Of a DNA stretch of 64,000 nt, positions 1-12,100 are shown piece after piece; position 1 is the first letter of the stretch, and each line of letters begins with the position of its first letter. Below the pieces are notes generated by a model. The model was not told the origin of the DNA. It saw nothing but the letters and a program-made list of their open reading frames with translations, and did no database searches. The stretch comes from Apricaphanius iberus (lineage: Eukaryota > Chordata > Actinopteri > Cyprinodontiformes > Aphaniidae): the NCBI GenBank assembly GCA_028564705.1, contig JAPXFQ010000256.1, positions 1,364,001-1,428,000 of the forward strand. The letters are read 5' to 3'. The translations under genes were made by a program, and so were the position numbers.

Positions 1-271
1 AAACAACCCCATAAATACAAAAGGCCATGGTCAAACAAACATTACGAAACCTACTGGTTTAGGGCGATTTTTTTTCTTCTTTATTTTAGAGTGGCATTCT
101 TTTTCTACACTCCACAGCAGTAGGTGGCGGTAATCTACCCGTTCGGTGTTTTGGCCACCTAAACCAACACCCAGGAAGAAGAAATTCAAACTGAGCTCTA
201 CTTTCTCAGCTGTTTCTCCGTTATTTCTATCGTCTCTCAAATTTCAGATACGTGGGTTTGTAACGCGCAGC
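1..271 (+). promoter_or_regulatory. Upstream/5' region of the hjurp-like gene
   Basis: No gene was recognised before the first hjurp-like exon. At 117-130 the sequence GCAGTAGGTGGCGG matches the CTCF core consensus at all but one position. The same string also occurs in a dispersed fish repeat, so it may be repeat-derived. The reading frame of exon 1 stays open back to an ATG at 146, so a longer N-terminus is formally possible. Confidence 0.35.
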
Positions 272-3200
272 ATGAATCCGTATTTACGCAAACGTTTGGA
301 TGAAAACACCGCCAACTTTAAGAGGTCTGTGGATCGAATCGCTGACAAGGTTTGTGAGCGGAACTAGCTGGTTTTATTGTACGTTAGTTGGCTCGAAAGA
401 ACTGCAGACGTGATGCCTGCTAATGTTTGCATTTTTTATTTAAACAGTATTTAAAACTTCAGGATGAAGAAGACGTGCTCGAGGTGGAAATAGACAAAAT
501 AAAACTTAAAAGTGGGTGTACTATTACGTTTATTGAGTATTTTTTTCCATGCTCTTTTTGGTGCCATCTGTTGGTGACTTGTTGCTGTTGCACTTTTGTT
601 AAAAGATTCTTTAAAAATTTACTGCGTTAACCTTTTCGCATTGAAAACAAATTAAATTAGACATTTAACTGTAATTTATTTATTGCCGATACACATTTAT
701 TCATTCTGTTTTTCTCCTTTAACAGCACTTTCCAAATACTTAACGCAGTGCAAAGATAGATCCGTAAAGGTTTGTGATTGATTAATTTATCAAAAGCATG
801 AGGTATGTTTATTCCAATTCTACATAAAATCCGAATTGTATCTCCATTCTCTCCTTAGAGCCAGTCACATCTCACAGATCACTCCTTCAGCTGTAAGTTT
901 GAACACCACTAAATTAATCCAGTATTACATTTTTTTTTTATTTCCATTTGTTTATCTTAAACACTTTCTTTCCCTTAGCAGCAGACGTTACTGCAAACTC
1001 CCAGGTAAATATTAGTGAATGGCTATAATACTTCACCATCAAAATATTTGGTGTAGTTTAATTTAGAGCATGTTTTTTCTTAACAGTCAAATTTAACGTG
1101 TAACGATGATGGAGCGGACGACGGTGACTCCAGCAGTGACTTTGGTAAAGAAGATAACGGTAAGGACAGATAAAAGTCGCGTCTAGGGCTGGGTATCGAT
1201 CTAAGTGTCAGGAATCAAAGTGTTGGAATAGATCGTTACGATCTGACCCGATTCAATCGGATCACCAGCTACCAGTCATAATTTTACTTAGGGAAACAGC
1301 AGTAAATCAGTACTTTCAAAAATGTGATCAGGTGTGGTTAATAATCTAGAGGGTTTTCCAAACGATTCACTACTGGGAGCTAAATGTAAAAGATGAAGGC
1401 TACGTTTCATTTAGCTTCCACCTGTGCATGAGGCACAACTTTCTCTTAGCCTAGAATCCCAATAAGTTACTTTGTAGCTTTTGGTTTGAGGGCTGTGATT
1501 GTTTCTGTAAAGCGTTGTGACACTCTCTTGTTCTAATATAGATGATGTTTGGTTTCCGTTTTACCATCCAGCAGAGGGAACGCTGAGGTCATTGGATGAA
1601 AGCCGGAGGAACTCTGAGAGCGAGCTCCTGCCAGAGGACCAAGACGAAGATCTGCAAATGTCTCTGAGTAGTCGGGGCAGCTCCCTGGCTGAGCTCTACC
1701 CGACGATGGTCAGTCGGATAGGGAGAGCCTGGCATCGGCAGACCGTCTCCAGATCCCTGCTGAGGAGGTACCGCAGGTGGATGCCGCAGCCTGGTAGAAA
1801 CCTCAGCGACACGTTTGACGACACAGCGAGAACCGCTGACGACCCCCCAAAGCTGGTAACCAGTAAGAGGCTTCTCGGAGAGGGCTCAGGCGGTCCCGCG
1901 AAGAGGATGCGGACCGAAGCGGCGCCACGTCCCGCCCACTCGACACTGACAAGCCTTCCTAATGGACAACCGCATCGTGGTGGGGAGAGGGGATCACTAA
2001 GAGAAGACACCCCAGGTCTCATCAGCCCAGTGGACTACTATGACCACAATGAACCAAAAGAGATTTCTTTAAATGAGACCTTTCTTGTGTCCGAGCTGTC
2101 CCCACCTAACCCAACCCCCGTCAGTCCTCGGCAGCGTGCCTGCACCACCTCGGAGTCCTCCGTGGATCCATCGTTCAGGATTAAGAGGGCGTCTGGTCCT
2201 TCACGCGCAGCAGAAACTCCCTCCGTGCCAGAAAGGCCTGACATCTACAGCTCCCCGGTCAGGCCCAGTCCTTTCAAGGCGAGGAAGACGAGCACCCTCA
2301 GTAGGTCTCCTCTTGTGTTTCCCAGGAGCCCCAGAGAACATGACATGGACTGGTCGAGAGAACCAATGAGGCCGAGGTCACTATCCACCTCCATGTCCTC
2401 TCCTACGAAGAGACCCGTTGTGCTGGTGAAGATGCTTTACCCCCAGCACTCCAACCAGTCCTCCCAGCCCCGGCCCCTCTCGCCTCTGCCCACCAGGGCA
2501 GCCGATGGCCAGCACAGATTTGCACGGAACCTCTCCTTCGACTCCACTCTGTCGCGCCCCGTCCCCTACTCTGCGAGGGAAGTCGACGAGGATTTCTTGA
2601 AGCTTTACCATAAGTTTGTGTGCCAGAACAAGTCGTCCGCCTTCAGCGGCCTCCCTTGCCGTCTGTGTGGGAGAAGCTCTGAGGCCAGGAGGGCCCTCTG
2701 CTCAACCTCTTTGGCGGCGCTCGCCTTGTCGCCCCACCGCTCCATCCTGAGGAAGCGTTACGGGGAACAGAGGTTTGATAGCCGGCCACAGTCCAAACGC
2801 CTCAGGGATGAAACGTACGCCTACTCCCCAGGGTCCAAACGGCACAGGAGTGAGATGCTGAGGCGCTGCCTGTCTCCGTCTGAGGTGGAGCCCCCTCCCA
2901 TCCCCGGTGAACCCAGAAACCAGCGATCTGCAGCATACCTGGAGGCCTGGATGGAGCGGCACCGGCCTCACTTCTCCTCTCTGGGTGAGCCCCAGTTTAC
3001 AGACGCATAACAGTAAAAAAAAATTTTGTAAAGTTCGTTCAATGAGTGAAACGTAAGCTTATAAAGTCATGAAACATATTTGAGTTTGGATAACCGTGTC
3101 TCACAGCTAACGAAAACATAAAAAGTACATAACAAAACGATTTTTAAGACAGAAGCAGAAACCCTCACAAGGAGCGTAAGCCACAAAATGTCATCCCCAA

Positions 3201-5575
3201 AGAGTCAGGTTCCAAATGTATAAAAGAAATTCGGTGGAAGGAAGAAATGTGGCAAAGCCAATCTGTGCATGGTTCGTTATTTGGTTTTCAAAATTTCAAA
3301 ATAAATAAATGAAAAGTTTTTTGTTTTTTTGGGCGGGGTTTTCCGTTTTTCAAAGCCAAACTTATCAACATAATATTTGACAAACACAAAAACCCCAGTT
3401 ATGGATTTTTACATTACCTTTTTCAACCTGTAATGCAAAATCCAGGATTTGTTTCAGGTCAGGAACGCGTACTGCACCCAGAGGCAGATCTGCCGCTGGA
3501 TATTAACCATCCAAAAGTCGAATATTAACCTACATCTTCAAAACAGATCTGTAAATGAATTTGTTCCTATGTTGTGAAGAGGGGAACTGAATATTTCCGG
3601 CAGGCGAAATATTCTGTATGGTGTAAGGAATTAATGACCGAAAACAGAAAATGAATGGTTTAATATTTGCCCAATGGGGTATAACAACAGTATAACAGAA
3701 TATGAAAGTCAGGCTGAAATATTCCCCTTATGCTAAGACGATTTTTTTTGTCTTAAGAGAGAGAAAATATGTCCTCATACGGTACCATATCTAAATATAA
3801 CAAAAAGCAGAGATATGTTTTGTGTTCGTTGTGTCATACTTTACATTAGAACGGTTTAATAATAGGACCATATTTATTTGTATTAATTTATTAGAGGATT
3901 GATAAAGTAACAGCTTTAACATGACTATCATAATTTTACAGAGAAACGGACCGGAGTGTGAATGTCTCATCCCCTCTCTGGCTGCAGTGTGCGCTCCTGA
4001 CACTAGATGAACTGAATATTTCCGGGAAACAGATATTTGCATAAAAACTCTTGCACAAGACCTGATCTGCCGAAGGGGACAAAAGTTTTTTTGTTTGTTT
4101 TAACCTGGAAATTGGTAAAAATTTAGCTTTTTTTTTTCTTCCTCTTTTTGTTTTTCAAATTTGGTTTTTAAGCAAAACAACAAATAAACGAACTGATTTG
4201 TTTTTTTCCGATTTTATTTTGAAACGGAAAAACCAAAGGAGGAACCATCCACTGATTAACGGTACACCAGCAACAGCAATGATGGAAGTCCTGGGAAGAT
4301 CGAGAAGGAAAGAACAGGCACGACAGGGACGAGTTTTGTATTTCTCTGTTAGGTTTATTGTTTTTTGTTATCTGTGACAAAATGCATAGTGCACTCTTAA
4401 TTAAAAGCCAACTCTTAAAAATTGGTCTTTTAAAAGAGACTTTATATTACTCGTTGTCTGAGCCGCCCTAATGTTGGCAGGAAGCCTGTTCCGTAGCCTT
4501 GGGCTTACTACCGAAAAGGCCCCATTTCCTCCATACTAGGGCTAAGGGCGATTAATCAAAAAAAATCGATTAGTCAAATTTTCTTTTTATGAAGATTACA
4601 TTTTTGGATAATCAAGATTTTTTTCAACCACTGCACTACATAGGACTTCCAACGGTCAGAGTGATATCAATCCACCCAATGCCTTACATCTTGTTTTTAG
4701 TTTGACTTTGAATTCAGGTCATCTCTGGGACGGGTGATTAAAATAAGTTTGAAAATATTTTTCATCAGTTGTACTCTCTCTGGTCTTTTCATATAAAGTG
4801 AGTTGCTGCACTCTGAACAATCTGCAGACGGTGAATTGATTACTGATCCGGGCCGCATTTAGAAGGTGAATCCTGAGAGTCTGGAGAGGCCCAGAATTCA
4901 GTTTCTACAATCGGTGATTATCTGTGGAGCTGCTTCTGCTGTCGATCCGCTGTTTTTCCAGATCCACAGTTACTGCAGCAGGACAAGACTTAATTCTCCC
5001 AGCAATACCAGCACCTGGTCACCTCTACCCTCACAGAGAACTTACGACTTTTTGCCAAGAGGATGACGTGAGACGCCATCAGAGCAACCGCGGTTTCCCT
5101 GATACCTAAGCAGGGTTTTAGGTTGATGTCTAGTCCAGCGTTTCCCCCGACCCCACTCCTTAAGGAACGCTGCAATGCATGTTTTAGATCTTCCCCTGCT
5201 CCAACACGCCTGATTCAGACGATTGCAGCTCAGCAAAAGCCCGCTGAGCAAACAGAAATTAAAGTCAGGTGTGCTGAAGCAGGGAAACGGAAGAAACTTT
5301 AGGTTTGGTTTTCATTCACTGTAAGTCGTCATAAACCAAAACAGACCTCATAACCTGAAATGTCAGTAAAGGATCTGAACGTAAATTAATTTTATTTGAG
5401 ACCTATGTCTTGAAATACCTTTCTGTCTCTTTAACAGGACGTCCAGTCCAAGATGAAGCGTTTGAAGGCTTCTCCCCCAGGTGATTTAACACCGATGCAG
5501 ATGTTTGAGTTTTTCCTTGACTGCAACTTCTTCATGTTCCTTCATCACCTGCTTTGCTTTTCCAACAGAAGCTGA
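272..5575 (+). CDS. hjurp: HJURP/Scm3-like CENP-A chaperone (candidate), nine coding exons
   Basis: Exons by splice sites and phase: 272-349, 448-511, 726-769, 859-892, 979-1004, 1087-1159, 1542-2984, 5438-5480, 5569-5575. Together they give one open frame of about 603 residues. Residues 8-45 (LDENTANFKRSVDRIADKY, then an acidic stretch) align by eye with the Scm3 domain of HJURP, which loads CENP-A at centromeres. The large seventh exon is Ser/Pro/Arg-rich and ends in a conserved-looking block with FLKLYHKFVCQ, a CRLCG pair of cysteines and basic LSPHRSILRKR motifs, recalling the HJURP C-terminal repeat. If the donor at 2985 is not used, exon 7 reads through to a stop at 3008-3010 (about 595 residues). 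Exon 5 begins at a tandem CAGCAG acceptor. The start at 272 was chosen because it leads straight into the Scm3-like helix. The gene is convergent with ppat. The family call rests on memory of weakly conserved proteins; the exon model is firmer than the name. Confidence 0.6.
1180..1290. repeat. hAT-MITE end fragment in intron 6 of the hjurp-like gene
   Basis: CTAGGGCTGGGTATCGAT at 1183 is the terminal sequence of a common fish hAT-type MITE. Its inverse, ATCGATACCCAGCCCTAG, occurs near 13582-13600. Only one end is evident here, so this is a fragment or a decayed copy. Confidence 0.45.
2985..5437. other. Intron 7 of the hjurp-like gene; AT-rich repeats, no gene seen
   Basis: About 2.4 kb without convincing coding sequence. 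Direct copies of GAACTGAATATTTCCGG lie at about 3585 and 4008, with similar sequence around each, suggesting an unclassified repeat across roughly 3220-4390. A decayed MITE end (CTAGGGCTAAGGGCGATTAA) lies at 4537-4640. The stretch 4480-4930 resembles the 3' part of a fish retroposon, but I cannot name it. Confidence 0.4.
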
Positions 5576-5778
5576 AGATAAATCAAGGCCCACAAGAATT
5601 TGCCTACAGTTGTTCCTGTGCAGTAGTTTTCCAGCTCATACACATCACCCTTCTTTGAACCAAGCATCATCGCACAATCTAGAACATTCTAAATCTTAAT
5701 GTCAGTCATTAATGGCTTGTTTTAAGCAGATCCATAAAGCATACTGTTCATCTCGTTGAGTGTGGTTTTATATTTGAC

Positions 5779-5784
5779 TTTATT
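5779..5784 (-). terminator. Polyadenylation signal, ppat
   Basis: TTTATT on + (AATAAA on -) lies about 370 bases after the ppat stop at 6156-6158. It sits to the left of the + strand signal at 5840, so the two convergent transcripts would overlap by roughly 80 bases. Confidence 0.45.
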
Positions 5785-5839
5785 AAAAGTTTTCAAAAAG
5801 TCAAAACAAGTTGGAATTCAAGTTAAAGACATTAAGTAA

Positions 5840-5845
5840 AATAAA
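5840..5845 (+). terminator. Polyadenylation signal, hjurp-like gene
   Basis: AATAAA, 265 bases after the predicted stop at 5573-5575, is the first canonical signal downstream on the + strand. The predicted 3' end would overlap the ppat 3' end on the other strand. Confidence 0.5.
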
Positions 5846-6155
5846 AATGTCATTTTTTGGTCTCAAGTGTTATATTTTAATGCTCTGATATGCAAATACC
5901 TGGAATACACAGAAAGAGCCTTTTTGGGCAGACATTATGTATGGACGTACAAAGGACGCAAATATACATAGGAGTTATTAGTGTGCTTAGTAAAGTAAAG
6001 GCACCATCCAGTGATTTTAGGAGAACAAAAAAAATACGTGGTGAAGCTCAACCAGAAGCAGCAACTGTTTAAAGTTGACCTCAGAAGATTCCTGTGCTGA
6101 AGCTGTAAAACAGCCCTCCATCATCAAGAGTCCTTCCACTGTGCTGCCGTCCCCG

Positions 6156-9100
6156 TTACCACTCCAGTTCCACTGGATATTTCCCAGTTAGACAGGCAGT
6201 GCAGTGACCTACTCCCTTGTGGGAGCTGTTCCCGGAGCTGATGTTCTCCTTCTCCTGGAAGGAGGCGACTCCCTCCTGGACAGCGGATACAAGCCCCTCC
6301 ACGGTCAGATACTCGACGCTGTCAGCACCTGCAGCCAGGAGTACAAGCAGAGACATTTAAGATTAATGTTTTCCCGGAAACGTACTGAGGTGCTGTACAT
6401 CAAGACTTACCAATATAACCAGCAAGGTCCTTAAACTCTGGCTTGTTGGCAATGAGCTCCTCTTTGGTTGGGATGTTGATGCCCATGTAGCAGGGGAACT
6501 TGATGGGCGGAGACGCCACCCTGATGTGGACCTGCACAGGAGAGGATCAAGGACCTCATTCAATTTCATCATGGGTGGCATAATATTAGGAATCATCACA
6601 GCCTGGAGTTAACATAGAAATAGTGAATACCATTTTTACTGTAGGACATTTTCACTTCACACATAAGATGCCATCAGTTTAACATTTGTTCCATAACTAA
6701 AACGGGTGTACACAATGAGGCCTCACTTCTCAAAATACCTACACAGAAAATGGAGGAAAAAACAGCTAACTTTGGAAGATTTGCTTTCATTTTCTTTGAG
6801 AGGAGATACATCTGCAGGCAGGCAGTGTTGGGCATTGTACATTATAAAAGTACAAATAGTTATAAATTACTTTTTTCAAAAAGTAATCGAGTTAGTAACT
6901 CAGTTACTACACTGTAAAAGTAATTAATTACTAAAGTAACTGGCGTTATTTTTATGTTCTATTACGCAGTTATGTTATGACTGAATGACCAATAAAAAGA
7001 AGCATATACAGTATTTTAGAACATTTGGTATTTGAACTTTACTCAATAAGATAAGCTGTATGAAGAAAAATAAAATATACAAAAAGTAAAAATTGGTCAT
7101 ACATATTCACAAACTCTTCCATCTCGTCTATTAGGTTATTCAAATTATGCATCTGCAATTATGCACATTAAATAGAGCACTATGTATCCTGATTGTCTGT
7201 GGTAAGACATTTTAAGACTGATTTGGTGTCACCTGGTTACATGAACTAGAATGAAAAATCTAATTTTACAGAGTGTAACATTAGAAATATTACATATGTT
7301 AATAAAAAAATAATCATTGAGTTGCTTTGTTAGTATGTCTCACAGGTATTGTCTGGGATGCATGGGGATTTAGCGAAAACCAAATCTTAAAATCACCGCC
7401 TTTAGGAGCGAGCATTTGGAGGCGACATATCCACTCCATCAGCACAGTTCTGGAGCAAACAGCTGCAGAGAGCAGGCAGTGGAAATTAGAGGTGAAACGC
7501 TGGAGCAGGTTTCTCTCTGTTTTAAGGAAACGATGTCCATCGAATATCCATCTTCAAACTAAGTTCTTGGCGGTCTTTACATCACACAATGACACAGCGA
7601 GAGCACTAACGGTATCCGCCCACCTGGCTCGCCATTATCACAGACACCTGCTCTCTCCCTGCAATTGAAGTGTGACAGAAATCCTGACATCACTGCACTT
7701 CATTCAGCAAGTTGTAGTAACGCGTAGGGATGCACCGATCCGACTTTTTTCTGTCCCAATACCGATGGCTGGATTTTGCGTATCTACCGATCCGATACTA
7801 TTTGTGACAGTGTAGAGGTCCTGTCACTATGGCTCTGATAGATCATGTGCCCTTGCTGTTTGGCCACAGGGATATCCCTGACTGGTTAGCGCACATGACC
7901 TTTACCTGGGAGTCGTGGGATCGAATCCCGCCTGGTCCCTCGTTGTGTACCTTGCCAAATATTGTTGAAATAATAAACTGTATAATTTCTGGTGCCTTTC
8001 TTGAAGAGACTAAAGGCACTAGACTTTACAAACTAAACATAACAGACAAAATAACAGATGTAAAATTTCAAATGACCACAAAAATAAAATTTCAAGTGAA
8101 AAAATTCATCTTTTTTGGTGAATTTGTTGCAGATTTTCCCCATTTTGAGTATCGGTGCATGGTATCGGTTAAACTTAACCGATACATTAGGCATTATCGG
8201 GGCCGATACCAGTATCAGTGCATCCCTAGTAACGCGCCACATTACATTCCCAGTCGTGGAGTTGCAACGGTGGGAGAATTAATTAGAATACTCTGTTACC
8301 TTAAAAAGAACGCAGTTAGTAACGCCGTCATACTTAAACGGCGTTACTCCCAACACTGGATAGAAGGTGACATCTAGCACACAGCTGTGGCTGCACATTC
8401 AATGGGTGAAAAGCTTCTGGATTTTTGTCTGCACCACATTTGCTCATGATGCACCCATCAATTCAATTCAAAAATACTTTATTGATCCCAGAGGGAAATT
8501 AATTGTTGTAGCTCATTATTAATTCATTTTTCAAGGAGTTGTAGACCATGATGGCTGTGGGGAGAAAGGATTTCCTGTAGTGGTCTGTGTTGCAGCAAAA
8601 CTGAAGAAGCCTCCGACTGAAGATACTCTGTTGCTATAGGATAGTCCTATGAATATGATGCTCAGAGTTGTGCATAATCTTTTTCATTTCATGAAGAATC
8701 CTTCTTTGCATCATTATCTCCAGTTGTTCCACAGCTGTCCCCAGAACAGAACCAGCCTTCTGTATCAGGTTGTTGAGCCGTTTGAAGTCCCTGGCTCTGA
8801 TGCTGCTACCCCAACAGATGATGGACAAAGAAATTACACTCTCCACCACAGACTTGTAGAAGATTTGCAGCATCTTGCTGCAAACATTGAAGGACCTCAG
8901 CTTCCTTAAAAAAAGTACAGTCTGCTCTGTCCCTTCTTGTAGACTGCTTCACTGTTGATTTTCCAGTCCAGTCTGTTGTCCAGGTGAACTCTGAGGTATT
9001 TAATCTCCTCAACCACCTTCACTTCTTCTCCCATGATGGAAACGGTGTTTGACTTATCCCTGTTTATTCTGAAATCTGCAATCATCTCGTTTTTTTTGTT

Positions 9101-12100
9101 CACATTCAAGGTAAGACGATTGTTTCCACACCGTGCCACAAAGCGGTCCACCAGCTTTGTTTTCAACTTCTTCTCCATCTCTGATACACCTGACAATTTA
9201 AGTCGTCTGAGTATTTCTGCAGATGACTGGTCTCTGTCTTATACTAGAACTCCTAGGTGTACGGAGTGAAAACAAATGATGAGAGTACAGTCCCTTGTGG
9301 TGCACCTGTGCTGCTGACCAGCTGGTTTGAGACATAATCCTTCAATCTCACAAACTGTGGTCTATTTGTCAGGTAGTCATTGATCCAGCTGATTGTTGAG
9401 GCCTCCACCTGTGTCTTCAAGAGTTTCTGACAAAGCAAATGTCTAGGCTAATTTGTGTTAAATGCACTGGAGAAATCAAAGAACATGATTATCACAGTGC
9501 TGCCTGCTATGTCCAGATAACACTGGGTTGGTTGAAGCAGGTTGATGATGGCATCTTCAAGGCCAACTCCATGGCGATAAGCAAACTGCAGTGGGTCCTG
9601 ATAGGTTTTAGTTTGCCTACTCAGGTGGGTCAACAGGAGTCTCTGCAGGACCTTCATGATGTTAGATGTCAGGGCGACAAGTCAAGTTACTTTTCTAGCT
9701 TTATATTTATTTATTACATTACAAAGCGATGATAGGCAAAGTTAGCACATTCTCTCCATCAAAAGTGCAAAAACATCCGGAGATGACAGCTGCTGCTGTT
9801 TTTCTACTAGCAAAGAAATTCTAGGAAGATACTTCAATCAGCTTCAAGTCGAGACACATGAAGTTCAGAGTGAATGTTGGAGGCTGTTATTTTGCAGGGT
9901 TGAGTGAGGTTGTCTCAGTTCATCTGCTAGTGCTGGGCAATGGAAAATTATTATATCATAATATATATATCAATTGATATCATGATATAAAACAAATCAC
10001 TATTTTTGTCAATACTTGAAATTCCATGGTACTATTTGAAGATCTCTGAAGATTATTTTTGGTTTAAATATTTATTTTTGAAAGTTAAAGAAAACAGGAA
10101 AAATTAAAGTTTAGGGTTGGATGATATGGATTAAAAATAAAATCTTCAGGGTTTTTTGTTCATGCTAAATGAATGAATGAATGATTTTTCCCCCCTTCCT
10201 ATTTTTACAATGGAATTGCAAAACACATATATAACATATTTCGATGTTTAAATGCATGCTTGTAATACAAGTTGGTAGGTCCTGAATGGGGTGACATCAC
10301 TTTGAATCATGGAAACCTAAGGGGTGCACTGGTGAAATCCTTATTCAATATTCACCATTTTCCAAAAACCTAATCTTCATAAAATTTGTAAGTTGGCTCA
10401 TTCATCGATATGGTCATTTTATAAGTTTGGGGATAAAAAAACCTCAATGGCATCTGTTCAGTGTTGTAATTCATGCTGAAAAAGTTTGGGCTGTATGAAG
10501 TTATAGGACATTTGTATGTAAAAGTCCCATCAGAAGGGATTTAAAGCAAGAAATTCTAATAATACATTTTTATTATTATACATTTTTAGGGAATGAAAAC
10601 GGCTAGTTTGTTATCAAAGTACCATCTTACTTTGTCATGCTAAAGTGTACATTTACCAAGGTTTAATCAGACATTGTGAGCTTTTTGCCGTGGGTTTGAG
10701 GGCAACCTAAAGGAGTTAAGCTTCTTCTCTGGTATGATCTTTAAGTATGGATATAAATATATTTAAACTATTCAGGTAGTTACTTCCATAGTATTTCATA
10801 TTGGTCTTTAAAGCTCTGTAAAAGCCTTAAATAGACATTCATTGAAACAAAAACTACAATAACAGTGACAAGCTGATCAGGCTCAACTGCATACAGTTCC
10901 AAAGAGTTCCACAGTTCCAGCTAAAATCAGCCTAGGCATTCGCTGCTACGAATGAAGGAAACCAACCTCTGTTGCTCCAGCTTCCCGCAGCAGCTTAATG
11001 ATGGGAGAAATGGTGTTGCCCCTGACAATGGAGTCGTCAACCAGTACCACTCGTTTCCCTGCGAAGTTGTCAGTCAGCACCCCAAACTTCTTGGCCACTC
11101 CGAGCTGCCTCAGGCGGGTGTTTGGTTGGATGAACGTCCTCCCGACGTAGCGGTTCTTGCAGAGAACCTCCGTGTACGGGAGGCCGGCCTGGGAGGAGGA
11201 GGAGGACAGGGAGACGGATGTGAGTGTTGGTGTACTTTGGCTGGTGAGACGTCCTTTGTTTGAGCAGGTGACTCGAGGACAGACCTGCTGAGCGTAGCCC
11301 AGAGCAGCAGGGGTAGCAGACTCGGGCACCGTACTGACCAGATCCACATCGGTCGGAGCTTCTATGGCTAACTGGCGACCACAGCGCTGCCTCACAGTGT
11401 ACACCATCTGCCCTGCAGTGACGCTGCATGTTTAGGGTTATATTCATAAGGTGTAACAAACACCACGGTATTCATACCTTCAAAAATAGAGTCTGGTCTG
11501 GCAAAATAGACATATTCAAAGATGCAGAAGGCAGGCAGGTCTCCTTCAGGGCGAGTAACGATGCTCAGAGACTTCACTCCGTGCTTGGATATCTGCACTA
11601 TTTCTCCTGGTAAGACCTCCCTGTAATACCTTAGGTGGATGTGACGAGATTAGAAACTCATAGCAGCACAGAATACAGTTATACGGAAATATCAAAAACA
11701 GCAAGGATTACTTTGCTCCGATGGACTGGAAGCTGCAGGACTCTGATGACACAACCCAGCCTTCAGTGTCCTCCTCTCCTGCACCTACCCAGGGAGCAAA
11801 AAAAGTCTGATTAATCATCCACCAGCAGCTATGTGACCTCTGACAAAACCCAGGGTATTGAGTTCAGAGAAGAGAAAAGCCAAACAAAATGGGTCCTTTA
11901 AATGTTCTGATCCAGAGACTTTCCTCCTAAACAGACCAAGCTTCACATCAAAACTAGTCTGGGTTTTCCTTATCTGGTGCTTCACTTCTCAGTTTCAGAA
12001 AACGGGTCCTGTAGATTCTCTGTAATCTTCCACAGAAGTGCAAACAAACAGCAAGAACAATTCAAATACCTGGACTGTGGAGCCTAGAGATGGGAACAAC

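Larger units (their letters stand above)
6833..8358. mobile_element. Non-autonomous hAT-like element (CAGTGTTGGG termini), carrying a nested MITE
   Basis: The left end CAGTGTTGGGC and right end CTCCCAACACTG are inverted. Subterminal AAGTAACT/AGTTACTT repeats (6880-6940 and 8290-8350) are typical of this fish hAT group. No transposase is visible. Flanking octamers (CAGGCAGG and GATAGAAG) do not match, so the copy is old, rearranged or wrongly bounded. A second element at 7725-8228 has landed inside it. Confidence 0.6.

Noticed and set aside
1696..2971. Antisense open frames opposite hjurp exon 7
   Set aside because: They are shadows of a GC-rich coding exon; the + frame is continuous with spliced upstream exons and these have no homology.
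7883..7955. A genuine tRNA gene
   Set aside because: A and B boxes and a T-arm are present, but no acceptor stem or convincing anticodon arm could be paired, and it lies inside a transposon.
7829..8377. Open frame of 182 codons
   Set aside because: It runs across the MITE's terminal repeat and flanking hAT sequence, has no family motif and no splice context.
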